A stretch of 64,000 nt of DNA from Trissonchulus latispiculum (Eukaryota; Nematoda; Enoplea; Enoplida; Ironidae): positions 32,064 through 96,063 of the forward strand of contig JASAND010000589.1 in NCBI GenBank assembly GCA_030248195.1. The letters run 5' to 3'. This document shows positions 23,155 through 40,229 of this stretch, piece by piece; within the stretch, counting starts at the first letter, position 1, and every line of letters starts with the position of its first letter. The notes under the pieces are model-generated. The model had not been told where the DNA came from. It searched no databases and saw only the letters and a program-made list of their open reading frames with translations. The position numbers and the translations under genes were made by a program.

Positions 23155-23895
23155 GCAGCAGAACACTATCCCCATTGTTTACTCTCTAATTACCATTCCC
23201 ACTTTGCACTCATTTTTCCCACTTTGCACCTGGTGATTAAACTTGGAGGAGAATTGCAAATGATATTGTAATACCAATACCTATTACTTTTACTGTACTG
23301 TACTGTTCAGAAGAATTAAATTTTGTTTTTAATTTTCAATTACTATTAAACATGTTTTTAGTTTTTGTTTTATTATTTCATGCCCTTAGTTTATATAGCT
23401 GAGCGAATGACTGTGATAATTATTATTAACTGTTAGAATTTATATTTTTGGAAGCTGTTATATTTGCTCTATTCATTTTAATGAACAAGCTTGACTGTAA
23501 AAAATCAATTATGCAGACAGTTTAGCATGTACTTTATACGATTAAAACTAAACTAATCTAACTAACAAACTAACTAAACTAGAACTGCTGATTCAGACCG
23601 AAACTCCGCTAAATTTACTATTTTGTCTAAATAGTTTTATCTTCAATTTACATTCAAAATGGTATGAATCAAAAAATAGCAGAAAATATGTGGAAATGTA
23701 TAAGATTTACTTATGTCTCAGTAAGATTAAAATTTATGCACAACAATTTCCAACATCACTGTCTTTAAAACTACAGTAACCCAGATGCAAAGTGGGAAAG
23801 TCATGTCCTTTGTATTGGGTGGAAAGTGGGACTGCAAGGGTGCAAAGTGGAACTCCTCATTAGTGATACATTTTTGTTGCAAAGTGGGACATAAT
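23155..23895. mobile_element. short element bounded by inverted GTCC(C)ACTTTGCA motifs
   Basis: The left side has GAGTCCTACTTTGCA, then two copies of TTCCCACTTTGCAC (about 23155-23230). The right side has GCAAAGTGGGAAAGTC, TGCAAAGTGGAAC and TTGCAAAGTGGGAC (about 23785-23892) in inverse orientation. This looks like a MITE with subterminal repeats. The interior is AT-rich and non-coding. Confidence 0.5.
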
Positions 23896-23933
23896 CGTTT
23901 GATTGTTTGCTTACAGACAGGAAATAGCCTGCA

Positions 23934-24158
23934 ATGAAGCTGATTTGCATAATTAGTGTGCTTGGCCTGATGTTCACAGAATTTCAGTCGATCCTTTCGT
24001 TTGCACTAGATGGATATTCTGACAATTTTGGGTCGTTCGTTAACCAATATGAATATTTTCGTCCTTCGAAAAAATCATCACGTAGTCATTCAGAGTTCAG
24101 TAAACGATTCAACATTGCCCGAATTGAAGAAGCATATGCTGAGCCCTCCTCTACCTAA
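23934..24158 (+). CDS. possible short secreted peptide precursor (74 aa)
   Basis: MKLICIISVLGLMFTEFQS begins an N-terminus with a Lys, a hydrophobic core and a small-residue cleavage region (probably after SFA, about residue 24). The predicted mature part of about 50 aa is hydrophilic, with Lys/Ser/Arg stretches and no Cys. A 3' splice-site-like TTGCTTACAG ends 17 nt before the ATG, compatible with a 5' UTR intron. There is no AATAAA in the next 200 nt and no homologue in the window. A KR-type dibasic site occurs (SKRF), so a neuropeptide precursor is conceivable, but no classical repeated amidated peptide is seen. An ORF of this size can be chance. Confidence 0.3.
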   Translation: MKLICIISVLGLMFTEFQSILSFALDGYSDNFGSFVNQYEYFRPSKKSSRSHSEFSKRFNIARIEEAYAEPSST

Positions 24159-24399
24159 TTAACTAATACATATTGTTTATGCTTATTAGTTGATAATTAT
24201 TGATTGCATGTTTCTTCCATTGATATACTGTTCAACCTTTTGTTAATTGGTCCAGCTTTGGTACAACTGGTTGTATTAAAAACTTGCAAATGTGTTCTTT
24301 CAACTATAATATCTAGGTGAAAGCAATGTTATGACTTACTTGTGCCCAACCTTTCGAAATTGTTGGACTTGCACGTCAGTGCATGAGCTTACTTATATC

Positions 24400-24690
24400 A
24401 AGAGTACGTAATGTATAATTGTGTGACAGCTGGCAGGTTCTCTGTTGCCAGACCCAGCGGCTGCCCGTAAATGTACTGTTCTCTGACCGCTGAGCCCCAC
24501 CCCAACTTGTATGTTCACTCCAAAGGAATTCCAACACTATCTTTGCGTTCTAAAGCTAGAAGCCAACGCAAATTGGACGCAGCCAGGGGTTGTGTTTTTG
24601 AGCTAACAGTACGCAAAAGTGCGGCGAGTGACCGTACAGAAACGTGGACAGAGTACACATCTATGGGTGGTTGTGGTGGGTAAGCCATTA
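24400..24690. mobile_element. partial copy of the CAAGAGTAC MITE family
   Basis: CAAGAGTACGTAATG at 24400 followed by GTGTGACAGCTGGCAGGTTC and CTCTG/TTGCCAGACC matches the left end of the family seen complete at 31170-31999, 36351-36753 and 45891-46270. The right terminus is missing or diverged, so this is a fragment. Confidence 0.5.
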
Positions 24691-24716
24691 GCGGGTACCT
24701 AGTACAGTACAACTAA

Positions 24717-26170
24717 ATGGCCATTGTAGTTCTCAAACTATGTTAGTTGCTGATGTCGATGACCCTGCTTTGTTAGGGAGGGATCTTCTGTCTTTGCTTA
24801 ATGTAAACATTTGTAACATATTAACTGACGTCAGTTCACAGACTTTACTTCCGTCTGTGAAGTTTCTTCCTAGGTGAACATCTTGAAATACGGGAACTGT
24901 TTTTCTTCGTTCGATATTGTGGGCGTTCCGCCGGTTAAACTGTTGTAAAAACCGGGAGCTACTCCCGATTTTAATAAGACTCGAACTATTCGTTATGCCC
25001 TGAGATGTAAAGTGGAATAACAGTTGACTCATGCAAAAAGGGTGTTCTTAAGCCAATTTCCTTTGCAATTGTTGCTTCCCCAGTTGTTGTTTTGAAACCA
25101 AACTGTAGAATCATGTTGTGCGATGATTATAGCGTTTCGATGAATCCCCACCTTTGTGTTAATCAGTATCCTTTGCCCAAATTTTTTAACCTTAAGGGTG
25201 TGAGGAAGTCCTTTTATAAATTGGATATGACGCAAGCGTACCTGCAGCTGTACTTGGATCCTGACAGTCAGATGTTAGTGTGCGTTACAGGAGCCTATAT
25301 AAAGGCACACAGCTCCAATTTGAATTATCATCGGCTCCGACCGTGTTCCAAGCAACCATAGAAGGAATTTTTGGAATTTACCGGTGTTAGCAAATTCCGA
25401 CGATATTTGCATCTCGCGTCAAGAAAACGAACATTTCGCAAACTGAAGCATTTATTTGACACCTGTCGCTATCACGGGATAAAACAAGGTTTTGCCAACT
25501 GTGATTTCTTTTGTCCTTGAGCGGATTATTTGGGACAAATTTTGGATGCAGACGGCATACATCCCTCCCCAACGAAAATCGAAGCCTTGCTTAACATGCC
25601 TGCTCCAAAGCACGCTTCGGAGCTCATGTCATTTCTTGGATTGGCGATTTACTATTCTAATTTTATTCCCAAGTTTTCATCCTTAGTCTCTCCTCTCAAT
25701 TACTTAAGACGAAAAATGTTCCTTGGAATTGGAGCCTTCTTTGCGATTAAGCGTCTTTTACAACTCAAACGTATGTTGGAAAGACCTGCAGTTTTAATGC
25801 CATACAACGAGAAGCTTCCACTTATGTTGGCTTATTGATGTTTCTTTTTTGGAGTAGGTGCTGTCGTCCCCCCCTTACCGGATGGTTCAGAGCGTCTCAT
25901 TGCTTATGCTTCGCGATCGCTTAAGGAAGTAGAGCGTTGTTATTTCCAAATTGCAAAGGAAGGTCTTTGATTTGATCAAATTTCATGTATATGTTTATGG
26001 CTGACAGTTTCTCTTGCTAACGGATCATAATCCCTTAATCACATTTAATCCGCAGGTAGCTAGACCTTTAATTTAGGGCGTCTACAACAGGAAACAAGAA
26101 AACACGACAGGTTTCTTTGGCATTTTCACACCTGTGATTTAACTAGTCGAGAAGCCGATGAAAATTACTA
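24717..26170 (+). pseudogene. decayed Ty3/gypsy pol (protease end, RT, RNase H)
   Basis: Fragments appear in order in shifting frames. A LLGRDLLSLLNVNI segment lies near 24770. RT pieces CDDYSVSMNPHL, NQYPLPK and KLDMTQAYLQLYLDPDS occur at 25120-25270, then SSAPTVFQATIEGI (about 25340) and the RT/RNase H connection ILDADGIHPSPTKIEALLN with ELMSFLGLAIYYSNFIP at 25535-25670. RNase H pieces IAYASRSLKEVER and LTDHNPLITFNPQ lie at 25895-26060. The YxDD box is not intact and many stops and frameshifts intervene. It resembles gypsy elements of the K02A2.6-like type. No LTRs are seen; inactive. Confidence 0.8.
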
Positions 26171-26550
26171 CCCTTGTGGAAAACATAGGAAGCTCCGCTA
26201 GAGACTACCTGATCAGGACAGGTGCGCTTCTGTGGAAATCTACGAAAATTTCTTTTTCGCATTGAAAAAATTGGTCTAACTTGATAGGAGCAACTGCCCC
26301 TCTAATCTGCACACAGATCTGCTTAATCCTGATCCTCAGCTAAACTCTTAACAATTCGGTTAAGCAATTTTGTATACCAGCTTTCTCTAGCATTGTGGAA
26401 AATTCTAGCTGCGAACAGCATAGACCGAATGCTTGCATAGATAGGCAACTGTCAGTAAGCAGCCCTTGAAAGAAGCTTTGACTAAACTTTTGCAAGGAAA
26501 ACGTATTGTAGTCTTAACACTGAACAACCAAAAACTAATGCAGTAATTGC

Positions 26551-26556
26551 TTTATT
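26551..26556 (-). terminator. poly(A) signal of cysteine-rich gene copy 2
   Basis: AATAAA on the minus strand (TTTATT on plus), about 112 nt after the copy 2 stop codon, followed by GCAATTACTGCATTAG. No equivalent is visible after copy 1, whose 3' flank is interrupted by a foldback element. Confidence 0.6.
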
Positions 26557-26667
26557 CGACAACTAAAGTGTATATGTCCATGCTCTGCTTGCTCAGTGCA
26601 TACTACTAAATTAAAACAGGTCCCATTCAGCTTTCCTCTTTCTGGAGTTAGCCCTGGAACAGTCCAA

Positions 26668-33384
<6,717 letters not shown>

Positions 33385-33435
33385 TTTGCTGGGCAGAAAA
33401 CTTTGCAAGTGATGCTCTCAGCGTTTAACCTTCCC

Positions 33436-33443
33436 CTTAAATA
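33436..33443 (-). promoter_or_regulatory. TATA-like box of cysteine-rich gene copy 2
   Basis: TATTTAAG on the minus strand, 52 nt before the ATG, matching the TATATAAA position in copy 1. The UTR end TTGCAAAGTTTTCTGCCCAG is identical in both. Confidence 0.55.
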
Positions 33444-33459
33444 GCCTATCCTGGCTTAA

Positions 33460-33905
33460 ACTTTATAAATCAAAAGTTAGGATAATGGGAGAATAATGAG
33501 ATTTTTGCATGGGTTGATCAGATTTCAGTGTAAACTAAAACGAGGGGGGCAGAGCACAAATTTGCCACGTTTGTGGTAAACTAGTCACTAGAAATTTTAC
33601 CATTTCGAAAGTTCCACGATAGGCACCTCCCACGACCAATTCGTGAAACAGAAATTTGCAATCAATTTGCAATAAATGGCATTGACAGAAAAATTGCAAG
33701 GCAAAAGTTTTGCAGATCAGTTAACCGCCTGATAACATAGGCCTTAATGACATCTCCGCTAGCTGAAAATACAGCCAAAACTAGCTGGATGGAACTGAAC
33801 TCGTTTGGTAATTCCAGGGTTTTGAGCAAGCTTATGCATTATTATTTATAACAAGCGATGTGTCCTTGCTCTTGGCTTGATCCAAACGCAATGTAAAATG
33901 TAGCA
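33460..33905 (-). promoter_or_regulatory. conserved 5' flank of gene copy 2
   Basis: Aligns with 4990-5430 on the plus strand, and its gene-proximal half aligns inversely with 5430-5630. Landmarks: GGTTGATCAGATTT, CCTCCCACG, GAAATTTGCAATCAATTTGC, CAATGTGTCCTTGCTC (here GATGTGTCCTTGCTC). Non-coding. Confidence 0.55.
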
Positions 33906-34039
33906 AACAATTATGGGCTGGCTAGTTTTAGTGCTAACAACTACATACATACATATATTTATTTATATAGTGTTTATATGTTTATATATACAACGAATAT
34001 AGTTTATATACATAAGCAGGTCGTTGTTGGTATATCTTT

Positions 34040-34345
34040 CGTACAGAAAATGAGGTAAACGCGGGCTGGCAGGCAGATCCAAGAAGGTTACAAAGCATTA
34101 ATCATAGAAACGAATGAAAAACGCCTGCCTGCAGTCACTAAGGCCGAAACCTTAGTCCGAACAAGAGAGAGCCAATGGGCGCGGTGAGCGTTCTTACACA
34201 TGGATAACGATTCCTGGACGACTGTTCATTTATTGAACAGAAAAAGTTACGCATACAGTGAAAATCATTATCATCACCTGCTTTTACAGAAGAGGCTGCA
34301 CTGGAATAAAGCAGTCGTATATAAAAAGCAATGAGATTTAGCATT
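34040..34345. repeat. copy of the foldback family at 49600-50400
   Basis: GAGGTAAACGCGGGCTGGCAGG, AACGCCTGCCTGCAGTCACT and GAGAGAGCCAATGGGCGC (here in shorter pieces) match the family around the hAT element. Non-coding fragment. Confidence 0.55.
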
Positions 34346-34559
34346 CTTTATGTTTGACAGATTAGGGGCCCCCTAGGATAATTTTCATTAATTATCAATT
34401 AATTATGCCTTTTGAATTTCTGTATTGCCATGGAAAGAGTGATCTGGAAACTGATTTGGGAAATTCTCAACTTAGGAAGGGGAGTTTCTGGGTGGGGGTA
34501 CAAATCTCCACCAAACCCCGATTATTTAGGACCCTCCTTTCAATTCTACTCAAAATGTT

Positions 34560-35195
34560 TTTCTCAGATATAAACCCAAAAAGTGCGTCTATCAAAAGAC
34601 ATTGAGCACACAAACCTTGAGCACACAAACCTAGCAATATTCCGCAGATTCATTTAAGCTAGGTTTTGGCTCAAAATGACTCCACGAAATTGAGCTGGCA
34701 TGGTCGGAATTGCGCTGTCCAGTTTTTCTCAAAACCAAATTCCAGTTTAGTGGATGGATTTCTGCTGACTGGGATACGGCATGTAAACTTTGTTAAATTG
34801 AGCTATGTATTTTTGGAATTAAGCTTAGATATGGCTTGTACTGGTCAAGGTACGTAGGTTTAAAACTTAATTGATCCAACGTTTTTGGATTTCCGCTTAA
34901 ATGTTTCTTTGACTGGGCTTAGCCTTAAAATAATTTCACGCTGGAACAGTTGGAAACCTGCTGCCAAGAAGTAGCTTTAAACAAATGCCACGGTATTGAG
35001 CTGGATGGGTTGGAATGCAGCTGGCAGGTTTTGCCTCAAAAATATTCCGTGGAGTAAAGCAAACATGATTTTAATGCGCCCAGTCCGCGGAATCTTGCTT
35101 GGTTTGTGTACTCAATGTCTTTTGATAAGTGCAAAGCGCAAGAGCAAACGGGATGACATTTTTGTGTATCTTCGACCGGATTTTGAAATTACCGA
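34560..35195. repeat. dispersed repeat, copy A (partner at 62700-63190)
   Basis: Shares TCCACGAAATT, GAAT(T)GCGCTG, AAGCTTAGATRTGGC, CCACGGTATT/GAAGCTGGAT, GTGTACTCAAT and TCTTTTGATA with 62700-63190 in the same orientation. ORFs inside (34666-34857, 34996-35199) are not conserved, so it is non-coding. Confidence 0.6.
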
Positions 35196-35469
35196 TTAAG
35201 AGGAACCCCCGTGAGTCGGTACAAAACCCGGGTCCGGGAACACAAATGATGCCATCTCCAGTTCAAATCTCGGGGCACCTGACCTCATCCAATTATAAAC
35301 AGGCACCTTAATTTCAGGTGCTCACCCAGCACCTGAAAACTGGCTTGCCTCATCAAAAACTCCTGCAACCGAGTTTTTACCGTTTCGACCCCAGCCAAAG
35401 GGGCTCATCAGACGACTTAATTCTGCCGTTACGGTTTTTCTTTTTCCTTTATTGTAAATAACCATCATA

Positions 35470-36265
35470 TAACATTGTGCCCGCTGATACCCTTTAGGGT
35501 AATACACAAACCATTGAAATTGCGATTTCGTCCAGGAACAGAAAAGAAGCAGTCGTTTGCAAATTTGCAATTCCTATTGATGATGGACCAATTTTTCGCT
35601 TCTGGAAACGATAACTTACACAAATCAAAACCGGTTCTATAAATCATTTTGTAGCTAAATGCAATATCTAAAACTTTTTGAAGAATTTTTTTAAGTTTCG
35701 GTTTTTAGCTGTTGTAGTAACCGTTTCTGTGGAGCATCCTCAAAAATTAGTTAAAATGTAACATTTTCGAAATTTTTCAAGATTTACAAATATGCACAAT
35801 ATCTACATCAATTAATAGCTTTTTCAATTCTAAGCAACTTTTGGTCTTGGCGCAAACGTCCATTTTGTAGCATTTTCAAGTTATCGGTCGAAAACCGTAT
35901 CTTCATGATTCTTCAATTTCAGTGTTTTGGGGGCTCTCACAGAAAAATTACTACAAAAGTCAGAAACCAAATTTTGAAAAAATCTCTGACAACTTTTGAC
36001 AGGTGACAAGTTAAATGAGGTATAGAACAAATCGAACGGTTTGGATTTGAGCAAGTTGTTGTTGCCAGAAGCGAAAAATCTAAAGTTCTGATTTTAGGCC
36101 GTTTTTAATGGGAGTTAGAAATTTTGAATGACTGTAACTTTTCTGTTCCTGGACGAAATCGTCTCAAATTTCAATGGTTTGCGTAGCACCCTAAGAAATA
36201 TTAATGGGCACAATTTGAGCGAAATCGGTGAGGGTCGAATTTTTGACTCAAGTAGCCCCCCTTAA
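35470..36265. mobile_element. TTAA-type element (copy E6), left end uncertain
   Basis: Subterminal inverted segments: 35480-35550 (GTAATACACAAACCATTGAAA, TTTCGTCCAGGAACAG) against 36130-36215 (CTGTTCCTGGACGAAA, TTTCAATGGTTTGCG). The right end AGTAGCCCCCC TTAA is at 36262-36265. A TTAA at 35308-35311 is one candidate left end. Non-coding. Confidence 0.5.
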
Positions 36266-36350
36266 GCTTGTGATTATACAAGCTTTGTCGATGAGAGTAA
36301 GTTTTTGAACATTCTGGACATTCATACATGGTTAACTAAGTACCTTTTAC

Positions 36351-36753
36351 CAAGAGTACATAACAGATAAGAGTGTGACAGCTGGGAGGCTTTCTGTTGT
36401 CAGCTCTCGAGCCATGCTCTGCCATCTAACGGCCAACCTCCCCACGCAATTGCGTACGTAGTGGAACCCCAACCGCAAATCAGTACCCAGTACGCAATTG
36501 TGTATACTCACATTTTCTGCCATAAGTCACAAATGTGACCTTTCATTCGTCAGTTGAAAAAATGATGGGTCTGTTTTGCGGGGGGAGGTCGAATGATAGG
36601 TCACATTTGCCTGGGGGCCTCCCTATAGAAGAGTGAGCATACACAATAGCGTACTGGGTACTGATTTGTGGGGGGTCGACTAGGTACGCAATTCCGGGGA
36701 GGGGCAACAGAGAGCCTGCCAGCTTTCACGCTCTTATCTATTATGTACTCTTG
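36351..36753. mobile_element. CAAGAGTAC-family MITE with 7-bp target duplication
   Basis: Starts CAAGAGTACATAACAGATAA, ends TATCTATTATGTACTCTTG, and is flanked by perfect CTTTTAC direct repeats (36344-36350, 36754-36760). The interior has GAGTGTGACAGCTGGGAGG and inverse GCCTGCCAGCTTTCACGCTC. Non-coding, 403 bp. Confidence 0.8.
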
Positions 36754-36933
36754 CTTTTACTAGGAAACTGCGTCTTTTTATTCAGATTTTCTTACTGCAC
36801 ATTGTGAGTATACACTGATTTAAAATTGTGCATCGCATAGCGCAAGTACTTATTCCTCACTGACGTCAGTATTTACATAGTATATATATATATATATACA
36901 TATATATATGTGTGTATATATATATTTCGTAAG

Positions 36934-38137
36934 TGTAAAGTTGGAAAGGTATAGCAGACCAAACTTTACGTGTGGAAACTGTGCGCATATGGAAACGACG
37001 AACCTGGAGGAGACTTATGTTCCAGTCGACCTGGGCAGGATCTCGCCAAAAATAATTAAATCTAACCGACGACTAAATGAAGCCCACTAAGGGGCGAATA
37101 GCTACCTAACTATCAACTGTAGAAAGAACTTTGTATAAATTAAATACACGCTCAGTGAATAATTAACCTACCTAAGACTGGAACAACTCAGAATCCTACC
37201 TACCGACTATATAATTCTAATAAAACCTAAACTAAGAACACCCTAACGGCTCAGTGACTGAGACCGCATTTAATTAAGTATAAACAAAGGGATCGACTCC
37301 CGAAAATACCACAAGCCAGTATATGGAATTTCAACAAAGGAACATTCATCATAAAATTTACAGAGCAGGGCAAATTCAGGCAAGCATAAATTCTAAGAAG
37401 TAAATAAATTTAAACAGGACACAAATAAGATTTAGACACAAATACAAGACAAATTTCGCACACAGATGCAACCCCAAAAATGTATAAACCCCTTTTAAAT
37501 TAATGCCTCAAAGATATTTCCCTAAGCCGTCGCGGCTGACAACATTATAGCACTTGACATACCAAACCTTTTTCTAAAACAAATAGTGTTATTAATTACT
37601 AGTTAAAATAAAATAATACGCAATAACACACCACTAATAATTGTAAAGTGACCCACGAGGTCGCCTCGGAGCATGCACTACAAAGCAAAAACAATCAATA
37701 ACTTACGGCACCAAGGGGGTCCAAACTAAAAGGCTCAAAATAACACACTTGAGAATAAGGCCACAGAGATAGAGACGGCCGCACGCTAAGAGATGAAAAG
37801 AGAAGACTGACTAGTTTTAAAGTGAAGTCTGAGAGAGATGCCTAGTGAATTTTGATTGGCTAGTTTTAAGACCCCCTTTGCAGACGGGATGCTCAGAGCG
37901 CATCCAGAGAAATTTCAAAAGACAAGCAGCGCCACCTAGCAGCTAAGTGGGCTGAATAAAACACACACCATTTCAACATAGAAAATACATCAATTTCAGC
38001 ACAATTTCACACACCTTTACAGAACACACCTTTCTCATCAAAAATACCATTTTCACTCAAATTTCACATTAAACCACATTCACTAAAACACATATTCGAC
38101 TCACAAAAAGGGGCAGACGCAATGTCTCCCGATTACA
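36934..38137 (-). repeat. LTR 1 (3' LTR of the minus-strand element)
   Basis: 1.2-kb LTR, TGTAAAG ... GATTACA on the plus strand, so TGTAATC ... CTTTACA in element sense. It is preceded by TAAG (36930-36933), the 4-bp target duplication. The adjacent internal sequence in element sense ends CTGGGGAGA, a short polypurine tract. It lacks the 8-bp CTAAATGA duplication present in LTRs 2 and 3. Confidence 0.85.
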
Positions 38138-38583
38138 TCTCCCCAGGGCTTACCGCCCGAGCTCCTGCGAGGGACACATAAACCAAAAAGAAGGAAGAAA
38201 TTTACCCAATAGTGAAAATTTTTGACTGAATTTTGGTAAATGGGTCTCAGCACATAAGACAGAATAAAAAAAGAAATACCAAAATACAAAACTAAACTAA
38301 ACTTGACTAAGTAAGAAACACAATAAAAATGACATGGCGTCAAAAGAGTAGTGAAGACCAGCCATAAAAACACGCATGGGAAACTGCCATAATAATGCCA
38401 CGGGGCGGTGCGTGAATGGGCGACCCATGATCCACCAGCCGCAGCGGCGGGGAACTCGTACCTGTATAAAAGAGAACCAAATAAACAAAATAAGAGCCCA
38501 TTAGCTTCCTCATTGTCGCTGGCTTCCGCTTCTAAGTTAAACTCAACCCTTTGAGCTGGGCTAGCTGCTGTTCTAGGTCCCAT
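38101..38583 (-). CDS. 3'-most open frame of the retroelement
   Basis: 160 codons, starting in the internal region and running 37 nt into LTR 1. Begins MGPRTAASPAQRVEFNLEAEASDN, in two parts, then hydrophobic segments. No recognised domain. The hydrophobic stretches could be membrane-spanning, but the frame overlaps other open frames and may be fortuitous. Confidence 0.25.
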   Translation of the reverse strand: MGPRTAASPAQRVEFNLEAEASDNEEANGLLFCLFGSLLYRYEFPAAAAGGSWVAHSRTAPWHYYGSFPCVFLWLVFTTLLTPCHFYCVSYLVKFSLVLYFGISFFILSYVLRPIYQNSVKNFHYWVNFFLLFGLCVPRRSSGGKPWGDVIGRHCVCPFL

Positions 38584-38648
38584 ATACCGTATTTCTCCCC
38601 AATATCCGTAGAAGTCACTTCTTGCTGATTTACGATGGTCGTACCACT

Positions 38649-39002
38649 CTACAATGGGTTTCCGGGCGTAGCACCCGTCCCTGATGGTGTTACTATAGCG
38701 CCTTGTTGTAGTACTGTAACGCCCTCCGAATCAGCAGAATTATTTTCCTGCTGAATGGACGCTGGTTCCTCGTCTACAGGTGTGCTATCCAGCACGATTA
38801 TCTCATTAGGGTCGTTTAATCGGACTCCTCGTCTACCCTTTTGTGGTTGCGGCGGGTCCTCCGCCCAGATAGACTGGTCTGGTTCGTGAAGGGTTCCTTT
38901 CTGTTGAAGTTCTAGGGTTCGTTCATAATCCTTCTGTACAAATTCAGCCAACAATTGTTCAAAACTCTGAGTAGACTGGTGTACCTGGTCCGTCACGGAC
39001 AT
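38649..39002 (-). CDS. retroelement ORF, acidic, Gln-rich (117 aa)
   Basis: MSVTDQVHQSTQSFEQLLAE opens a hydrophilic 117-aa frame rich in Gln, Glu and Pro. Its ATG lies 5 nt after the stop of the preceding frame (39007-39357), suggesting a stop-start arrangement or one indel. No domain recognised. Confidence 0.4.
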   Translation of the reverse strand: MSVTDQVHQSTQSFEQLLAEFVQKDYERTLELQQKGTLHEPDQSIWAEDPPQPQKGRRGVRLNDPNEIIVLDSTPVDEEPASIQQENNSADSEGVTVLQQGAIVTPSGTGATPGNPL

Positions 39003-39006
39003 TACA

Positions 39007-39357
39007 TTAACGGGTAGGTATACCGGGTTGCTCCAGTGGTTTCGGGTGCTTTCTCCCTTTTTCTACCTGTTCCCATTCACCCTGAGTATCCTTGCGCAAT
39101 TTCAGAGGTGTTACTGGAGTAGCTCCAGACCTATGAACTTCGACCGGTGCTAGTGTTAATCCCGAATTACTAGATTCATCGTCCGAGGCATCTGTTTCCG
39201 TTAGCTCTCTCCGGCTAGGATTATTCGCTGTGGACCATGGTTTCAAGGAGCTCGGTCGTTTGGGTGGAGAAGCCCCAGTAACCACAATACTGGGCATCTT
39301 CTTCGTAGGAATAGGCGTGTCCGGCACTACCTGGGTGGTAACGGCGAATTCTGACAC
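39007..39357 (-). CDS. retroelement ORF, Pro/Ser/Thr-rich (116 aa)
   Basis: Starts MSEFAVTTQVVPDTPIPTKK, hydrophilic, disordered composition. It overlaps the end of the upstream frame by about 30 nt in the -1 register. No known fold. Confidence 0.4.
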   Translation of the reverse strand: MSEFAVTTQVVPDTPIPTKKMPSIVVTGASPPKRPSSLKPWSTANNPSRRELTETDASDDESSNSGLTLAPVEVHRSGATPVTPLKLRKDTQGEWEQVEKGRKHPKPLEQPGIPTR

Positions 39358-40229
39358 TGGGGTTTCCCAGTGCTTACTGCTGAAAGCCCAGTACCCGAGG
39401 ATTGATTTTCACCAGGGCTTTTAGCTTGCTCCCCATTTACAGGGGCCTGGTTTTCCCCAAGGCTTTTGCGTTGAGCCCCGGCTCCCGATTGGTTCTCTGT
39501 CCGAGTTGGCATCCATTGTTGTAAAGGCCGAATGACCTCGATGGGGTCTGGTTGTACCTCCTTCGAGGTAGATGTCTTCCTTTGTCTCCGGTTTGGACCC
39601 GCGCCAGGTTGCCTAGCACGCGTCTGCGCCGCCATGGCTGCGGAATTTTCTTGCCACTTCATAGCTTTGCGTACCGTAGTAAGCATGTTCCATTCGGTAC
39701 CAGGTGCTCCTTTCCACCGCCTATTATACGGGACAGGGCGCTGGGAAGCCCCTCCATCGCCAAAACGTTTCACTTCTTTACGCCATCGGTTCCAGTATTT
39801 ATATGGCCGAAGGTTGCCTTCGCCATCATAGACTACGTCTCCTCCGTCCGGGAAGCCTCCATTTGCGAGGACCACTTCCTCTTCTGGGAACCATTCAGCC
39901 CGTCTACGTACTTGTTTGCAAGTTTTGCACGGACACTTCCATGGGTTCACATCCCGATTTGTGTCCTTATTCAAATACAAACACACCGGTTCCTGATCCC
40001 GTGTAGGAAGGGGGTCGCCTCCTTCGCACTCACTTTCCGAGTCACTACTCCATAATCCTCCGTGGTTCCAATAGGGCTCATCCTTGGGCTTATTAATAAG
40101 GTTAGAATTAGTAACAACAAAGGCTTGCACCGCACAGACCATTTCACCAGACGGTTTTGTCGGTGCGGGACACGGGTCCAGGTCTACTGCCCGCGCCCCG
40201 CGTTCTCGTTTCCCTGTTCCGGGAAACCT
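39327..40229 (-). CDS. retroelement ORF with Cys-rich segment
   Basis: About 300 codons open (first Met at 40142). N-terminal part DLDPCPAPTKPSGEMV, then SDSESECEGG, then a compact Cys segment WKCPCKTCKQVRRRAEW (about residues 68-85 after the Met), a W/Y-rich KYWNRWRKEVKRF region, and a low-complexity Gln/Ala/Gly-rich tail. The CPCKTC pattern could bind metal. I see no protease, RT or integrase signature. It overlaps the upstream frame (40184-40426) in the -1 register. Confidence 0.5.
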   Translation of the reverse strand, partial: RFPGTGKRERGARAVDLDPCPAPTKPSGEMVCAVQAFVVTNSNLINKPKDEPYWNHGGLWSSDSESECEGGDPLPTRDQEPVCLYLNKDTNRDVNPWKCPCKTCKQVRRRAEWFPEEEVVLANGGFPDGGDVVYDGEGNLRPYKYWNRWRKEVKRFGDGGASQRPVPYNRRWKGAPGTEWNMLTTVRKAMKWQENSAAMAAQTRARQPGAGPNRRQRKTSTSKEVQPDPIEVIRPLQQWMPTRTENQSGAGAQRKSLGENQAPVNGEQAKSPGENQSSGTGLSAVSTGKPQCQNSPLPPR

